A stretch of 64,000 nucleotides of DNA from Corydoras sp. C115 (taxonomy: Eukaryota; Chordata; Actinopteri; Siluriformes; Callichthyidae): NCBI GenBank assembly GCA_019802505.1, contig JAFMOC010000076.1, positions 2,220,501 to 2,284,500 of the forward strand, in the 5' to 3' direction. Shown piece after piece: positions 59,531-64,000 of this stretch; the stretch's first letter is position 1, and every line of letters begins with the position of its first letter. A program made the position numbers and the translations under genes. A model generated the notes under the pieces. That model did no database searches. It was not told where the DNA came from and saw only the letters and a list, made by a program, of their open reading frames with translations.

Positions 59531-60571
59531 ATGTATAGCATGATGATGGAGACGGACTTGCACTCCCCGGGACCCCAGAGCAATACAAACCCGGGGCAGA
59601 CGGGTCCAAACACGGGGACTAAAGCCAACCAAGAGCGCGTCAAGCGCCCCATGAACGCCTTCATGGTGTGGTCCCGCGGCCAGCGGCGGAAAATGGCTCA
59701 GGAGAACCCCAAGATGCACAACTCTGAGATCAGCAAGCGACTCGGCGCCGAGTGGAAGGTGATGTCAGAAGCTGAAAAGCGGCCCTTTATCGACGAGGCC
59801 AAGAGGCTGCGCGCAATGCACATGAAGGAGCATCCGGATTACAAATACCGACCGAGGCGCAAAACCAAGACGCTGCTGAAGAAGGACAAGTATTCCCTGG
59901 CCGGCGGGCTGCTCGGCGGCGGGGCCGCGGGTGCTGGAGTAGGGCTCGGTGTTGGCATGAGCGCGGCCGGGGTAGGTCAGAGGTTGGAGAGCCCCGGGGG
60001 TCACGGGGGTTCGGCCGGCGCAGGTTATTCCCACATGAACGGTTGGGCAAACGGCGCGTATTCGGGTCAGGTCGCCGCGGCCGCCGCCGCCGCTGCCATG
60101 ATGCAGGAGGCGCAGCTTGCCTACGGGCAGCATCCGGGCAGCGGCGCGCACCACCATCACCACCACCCGCATGCCCATCACCACCACCCGCATAACCCGC
60201 AGCCGATGCACCGTTACGACATGAGCGCGCTGCAGTACAGTCCGATCTCCAGCTCGCAGAGCTACATGAGCGCCTCGCCACCCGGCTATGGAGGGATTTC
60301 CTACTCGCAGCACCAAAACGCCGGCGTTGCGTCTTCAGCCGGAATCGGCACGCTGAGCTCTCTTGTCAAGTCCGAGCCGAACGTAAGTCCCCCGGTTAGT
60401 ACGCACTCCAGAGGCCCGTGCCAGGGAGACTTGCGAGAAATGATTAGCATGTATTTACCGGCTGGAGAGTCCGGGGAGCCATCTGTTCAGAGCAGACTGC
60501 ACGCGTTACCGCAGCATTATCAGAGCACGACGGCCGGAGTTAACGGGACTGTCCCACTCACGCACATTTAA
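59531..60571 (+). CDS. sox1: SoxB1 HMG-box transcription factor Sox1
   Basis: A single-exon gene of 346 codons. The protein begins MYSMMMETDLHSPG and ends GVNGTVPLTHI, both hallmarks of Sox1 rather than Sox2 or Sox3. The HMG box is at about residues 36-114 (RPMNAFMVW at 39-47, then the basic KYRPRRK at 105-111), which bends DNA at CATTGT-type sites. It is followed by the SoxB1 stretch KTKTLLKKDKYSLAGGLL (111-128). Then come a glycine-rich linker, eight alanines (182-189), histidine runs (207-212 and 216-219), and a transactivation region with a sumoylation-type VKSE (279-282) and DLREMISMYLP (300-310). Family members maintain neural progenitors and act with POU partners. The start is the first of several methionines and matches the family. 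Mammalian Sox1 is longer (about 390 residues) through alanine and glycine expansions. No frameshift or missing residue is seen. Sox1a versus Sox1b is not resolved. Confidence 0.97.
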   Translation: MYSMMMETDLHSPGPQSNTNPGQTGPNTGTKANQERVKRPMNAFMVWSRGQRRKMAQENPKMHNSEISKRLGAEWKVMSEAEKRPFIDEAKRLRAMHMKEHPDYKYRPRRKTKTLLKKDKYSLAGGLLGGGAAGAGVGLGVGMSAAGVGQRLESPGGHGGSAGAGYSHMNGWANGAYSGQVAAAAAAAAMMQEAQLAYGQHPGSGAHHHHHHPHAHHHHPHNPQPMHRYDMSALQYSPISSSQSYMSASPPGYGGISYSQHQNAGVASSAGIGTLSSLVKSEPNVSPPVSTHSRGPCQGDLREMISMYLPAGESGEPSVQSRLHALPQHYQSTTAGVNGTVPLTHI

Positions 60572-61125
60572 CATTGCCCAGTAAAGAGGGAGGGGGACTG
60601 AGACACATCACCAAATATTGACCTCTTTTTTTTGACGGCCATCTAACTTTTTTTTTTTGTACAGAATGTTTTACTTTTGTCCTTGTAATGTTTCAAAAAA
60701 AAAAGATCTTTCGATTTTCAGCGGAAATTCCAAATGTCACATCTAAACAAAAATGTTCTGTTCATGACTTAGCATCGGAGATTCATCCTGGCTATGCCAA
60801 AAATCCCACGATGTTTTCACTGAAATAGGTGTTTCGGTTTACATATTTATTTGTGCAAACTCCTTTTAAGTTAACGACCTTAGTATATCTTGGGGAGCTG
60901 TCGATGGCAGTTTCTGAACTTTCTTGCAAATACGATAAAATTTGTACACGTGTATCTATGTATCCTAATTATGATGTAACATTTCTTGTAAATTGTGAAT
61001 AAGTTTTAATATTTGAAAATACTGGCACGTAACTGCTGCTGTATATAATTTATGAATGCATTTCTGCCAGTTCACATCCACACCCTGCGCCGTTGTCTAA
61101 ATAAAAATTTGGAAGAATGTTCTTA
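60572..61125 (+). other. sox1: sox1 3'UTR
   Basis: AT-rich, with T-runs and gtaatg/tgtaaat words of the kind seen in unstable developmental mRNAs. It runs to a little beyond the poly(A) signal. The length of about 550 nt is an estimate, since alternative signals may exist further on. Confidence 0.65.
61100..61105 (+). promoter_or_regulatory. sox1: Poly(A) signal of sox1
   Basis: Canonical aataaa in the context gttgtctaaataaaaatttgg, followed by a GT/T-rich stretch (gtgttaattttcttgttttg, from 61137) that fits a downstream element. Cleavage is expected about 15-30 bases after it. Confidence 0.75.
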
Positions 61126-62399
61126 TGACCACAAAATGTGTTAATTTTCTTGTTTTGTTATTGACCATGTGTAAGTGATTCGTACATTGCTGCATGTCAT
61201 TTGTGACAGTTCGGTTTCTCAGCCCCACAAATACTGAAAGTTATTCAACCTTTAGAAGTTCTCCGCGAATAAATCCAATTTATATTTTTAAAAAGTCAGA
61301 AATTATTTTAACTGGGGCCTTGATCATTCTTAATAAAAGAGTAATTGGAGCTTAGGCACAAGCATGTTTATTCATTTATAAACTTAGAGCTATTGCAGGG
61401 ACCACATTTAAATTTGCATCATTAAAGTTTGCATCAATAAATTCTATTACATTTTGCAAAAAGCTAAACGTATTTAGTAGGTTTGCTTTTCAAAGAATTA
61501 AGTCATCTGTTATTATAGTATTTAGCAAAAATTATTCCAACAGATTTTGTTTTTATAGGGGGAAGGATACTAATTATGACTATTCATTTTAATCTACAAA
61601 ACACAATGCATACAGTCTTATGTAAACGTTTGCACATCCTCGTGCTTAGATCACGCTTTGTTTATTTTCAAAGTGCCAGAACGTTTAAATATTTTTAAGG
61701 AACATGCCGAATATTTATGAACACTTTCTATTTTTTCTGAATTTAACTTTTTTAGAAAAAAAATTCCACGTTATATATTTAATTTTTAAAAAATGAAATG
61801 CATTAAATTGCCTATCCAAGTTTAATTCCAAACAAGAGGTTAGGCTATAGGCTATATTATAACTTGCACTAAGTTATTAACTGATTGCATTTGCTGTGTG
61901 TGCGAATTTATTAAAGAACTAAACGCATGGATTCCCCTAACAGATAACAAAAAAAAAAATCTAAACTCGCAGATTTGTTTATTGCTTTATTTGTGTTCGG
62001 CCACATGAGCAAAGTGAATCCAGACAAACGTTAAGATTTTAAATAAGACGTTAATAGGTATATAAATTGTAATAATTATCTATAATTTCCTCTTTTCTCC
62101 TTCTTTAAAGTGATAACCTTTCTTTATCATGAGACATTTTATTATCCAGTGCACACTTTAGACAAAGCCTGGACATGCTCGTTTCGGAGTTAAGTCATTA
62201 CGACATGTCATTTTATACAAATCAATTTTGACGCCCTTCGTCCTCCCATGTTTGTTTTCTTTGCTTTAAAGGTGAAGTAGGTTAAATAACTAGTTTGTAC
62301 TTCCCTCACAACACACGTCGCAGTCTTGCTTTATTGGAGTGTCTCCTTCGATTAATAAACGAAAGCTGTTTGTCAAGAGCATAATCCAAGACTGTGTAG
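61126..62399. other. sox1 downstream flank, AT-rich
   Basis: No gene or repeat recognised. The tttgcatcattaaagtttgcatcaat stretch (about 61414-61440) has two tttgcatca words. Confidence 0.45.
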
Positions 62400-63012
62400 A
62401 GTCAAAGAATAGAGACAGATTTGGATGAAGTGTGTAAAGGACGTGGGATTAAGCAGCAGACGCTGTGACCTCGGGGTCAGCAGCAGGTCACAGTCTTTTG
62501 TCACTGCTGTGTTCTGCTGGAGGCAGTTGAGCAACAAGTGGCAGAGGCACTAAAATACCAGAATACACTAAAGATCCCTCCAATTCAGAAGGCCTTTTTC
62601 ATTAGCACTATATTGCGCGGTCAAAACGCGGACGGAAATGAAGTGTTTTGTAGAGTTCCAACTTATATAAGAACTCACCTAACCATTAAAAACAAGATTT
62701 CCACACGTCCCATTGCTCGTGTTATTAGATTAGCACGTCTTCTGCTTCTTAAGCTTCAAACTTAAGATAACCACACCCCTCCACAATGTGTCCCAGTGAC
62801 CAAGTAGAACAAAATCTGCTCGACCTGCGTTTACTTGGCTGATGAGCGGAGTAATTGCCCCATTCGGTAGCGCTTTGTATTTTAGGTGCGCCGTTAAAGC
62901 GACACGGATTAGCGCTGAAAGCAGAAGGCGAGGTGCGGTTCAAGGCACATTGCCAGAATAAAGGCAAGGCGTGCTGGTAAATTTCACTAAAATAATTTAC
63001 TCCTCCACCAAA

Positions 63013-63014
<2 letters not shown>
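62400..63014. other. sox1 downstream flank with mixed composition
   Basis: More balanced composition, with patches at 62430-62600 and 62830-62965 that may be regulatory. Two short frames in opposite directions (62538-62765, 62749-62967) show nothing recognisable. Confidence 0.4.
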
Positions 63015-63049
<35 letters not shown>

Positions 63050-63064
63050 TGGAGAGAGAGAGAG
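63015..63064. repeat. (TG)n-(GA)n microsatellite
   Basis: About 17 TG units followed by a short GA run. Confidence 0.93.
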
Positions 63065-63079
63065 AAAAGGGATGGGGTT

Positions 63080-63620
63080 CCAATGCGGGCGCCAACGCGG
63101 TGGCTTGTGGTTGTGGTGGTGAACCAATAAATCGTCTCAGGTCGCGATGGTCTTATCTTGTAAGCGCCGGTACATTTTGCGTCGGGAAAACCGCGCCTGC
63201 TGGCTCGCGTTCGCGGCTTGCTCTTGCTCTCCCCGATCTTTCGCGCTCGCTGTCCTAAATGGGGATAATTAGCATCACTTTATCACGCCTCTGCATATTT
63301 CTCTCCCTTCACCCAAAAAAAGCCTGCATGCCGCCATTGGTCGCCACTCTGTCGCAGAAGATTACGGAGACAGATTGCACGGAACGAATGTGCTGAACGA
63401 GATTAGGGGGGAATAGAAATAGCAACTGGGCCAATAAATTCCTCGCGAGGGCCTTATCGTGCAATTACACGTTGACATGTTTAACAATCTTGCGGCCTCT
63501 TAATCCTGTGCCCTTCCAAAAGGAGAGATGCTGCTGCGCTGTAATTTCTGCAGCCTGCGCCACTCCGGCACGCTTTAAGCGCCACAAAATGTGTTTTGGC
63601 GGTTAGTGCGCCCATAGCCC
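63080..63620. promoter_or_regulatory. Downstream CpG-rich candidate regulatory block
   Basis: Over 500 bp of CpG-rich, motif-dense DNA 2.5-3 kb downstream of sox1. It includes ggtcgcgatggtcttatcttg, gataattagcatcactttatcacgc, gccgccattggtcgcc (inverted CCAAT), the palindrome cctcgcgagg at 63441-63450, and tgtttaacaatcttgcgg (SOX-like). No good coding frame. It could be an enhancer or a CpG island promoter of another transcript; direction is unknown. Confidence 0.45.
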
Positions 63621-63944
63621 CCCACAAGTTAGGCTACTCAAAAATCATTTCCAGCACTTTGCTTCTTTTCATGCTTTTTGTGCTACGTGCCAAGATGCTG
63701 CTCATTTCGGTGTTGGAAACTTTTTGCCCAAACCGCATGGACCACTTTTTTTGGTGGTGAATTTTAGGCCTCCTGTGCGAGTGCGGTTTCAACAAAATAA
63801 TATCGGAATGCTGGCTCCGAGCCTTTGTTAGGAGAGCTGTTAGGGTCCCTACTGAGTCATGAAAACATTTCAAACTGAGTCTGGTCTCTAGCTGAGTTCG
63901 ACCAAGTGGTATAAATGTAGATCTCGAAGTTCCTTGTCCTGTTT
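63621..63944. other. Intergenic DNA, nothing recognised
   Basis: Mixed composition. The minus-strand frame 63634-63873 is not recognised. Confidence 0.4.
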
Positions 63945-63985
63945 TAGATTAGATTAGATTAGATTAGATTAGATTAGATTAGATT
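63945..63985. repeat. (AGATT)n array at the edge of an interspersed repeat
   Basis: Eight units of agatt followed by caactttattgtcat, a junction I recognise from memory in many teleost genomes as the end of an interspersed element. The window stops 15 bases later, so the element cannot be followed. Confidence 0.75.
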
Positions 63986-64000
63986 CAACTTTATTGTCAT

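Noticed and set aside
59765..60316. Antisense open frames of 183 and 164 codons over sox1 (59765-60316 and 59787-60281)
   Set aside because: They are mirror images of the GC-rich, codon-biased sox1 coding strand; the peptides are arginine/alanine-rich without domains.

Overview
The window looks like teleost fish nuclear DNA: AT-rich and gene-poor, full of CA/TG, AT and CT microsatellites, with repeated copies of a tRNA-derived SINE of the type common in ray-finned fishes. An ostariophysan is possible from the repeat style, but the species cannot be fixed from the sequence. Only one protein-coding gene is supported: an intronless SoxB1 transcription factor gene, sox1, on the plus strand at 59531-60571 (346 codons). 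Whether it is the teleost sox1a or sox1b paralogue is left open.

Layout. Positions 1 to about 55.5 kb are upstream intergenic DNA without a recognisable gene. The first 13 kb hold most of the repeats: an inverted-repeat-bounded element (505-753), SINE copies (1284, 5696, 7999, 9495, 10344, 11898), pieces of a second interspersed family with mirror-image arms (7805, 8580, 9950) and a 303-bp near-identical tandem duplication (3789-4396). From about 15 to 51 kb many blocks of 100-300 bp have richer, more complex base composition than their AT-rich surroundings and carry homeodomain (TAAT), SOX, POU and TCF-like motifs. They are listed as candidate conserved regulatory elements; conservation could not be tested here. 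A decayed, internally deleted Tc1-like transposon lies at 23380-23850. Between 51.7 and 55.5 kb two intact SINEs in opposite orientation are followed by three SINE units in a head-to-tail array.

The sox1 neighbourhood starts at about 55.6 kb, where CpG frequency rises sharply. There is a CpG-rich block (55660-55815), an element with two opposed SOX-like sites (55810-55982) and a possible 147-nt exon (55984-56130) flanked by good splice signals. Then come about 3 kb of AT-rich DNA with CNE-like blocks, a proximal promoter with octamer and CCAAT motifs (59100-59530), the sox1 coding exon and a 3'UTR ending near a poly(A) signal at 61100. The downstream flank ends in a CpG-rich, CNE-like block (63080-63620) and an (AGATT)n repeat cut by the window end.

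Interpretation (inference): this is one large regulatory landscape for a neural developmental gene. SoxB1 proteins act with POU partners on composite DNA sites and often feed back on their own loci. The most striking single motif is a 15-bp element at 42508-42522, 17 kb upstream, which has the SOX-then-POU arrangement of known SOX2/POU enhancers.
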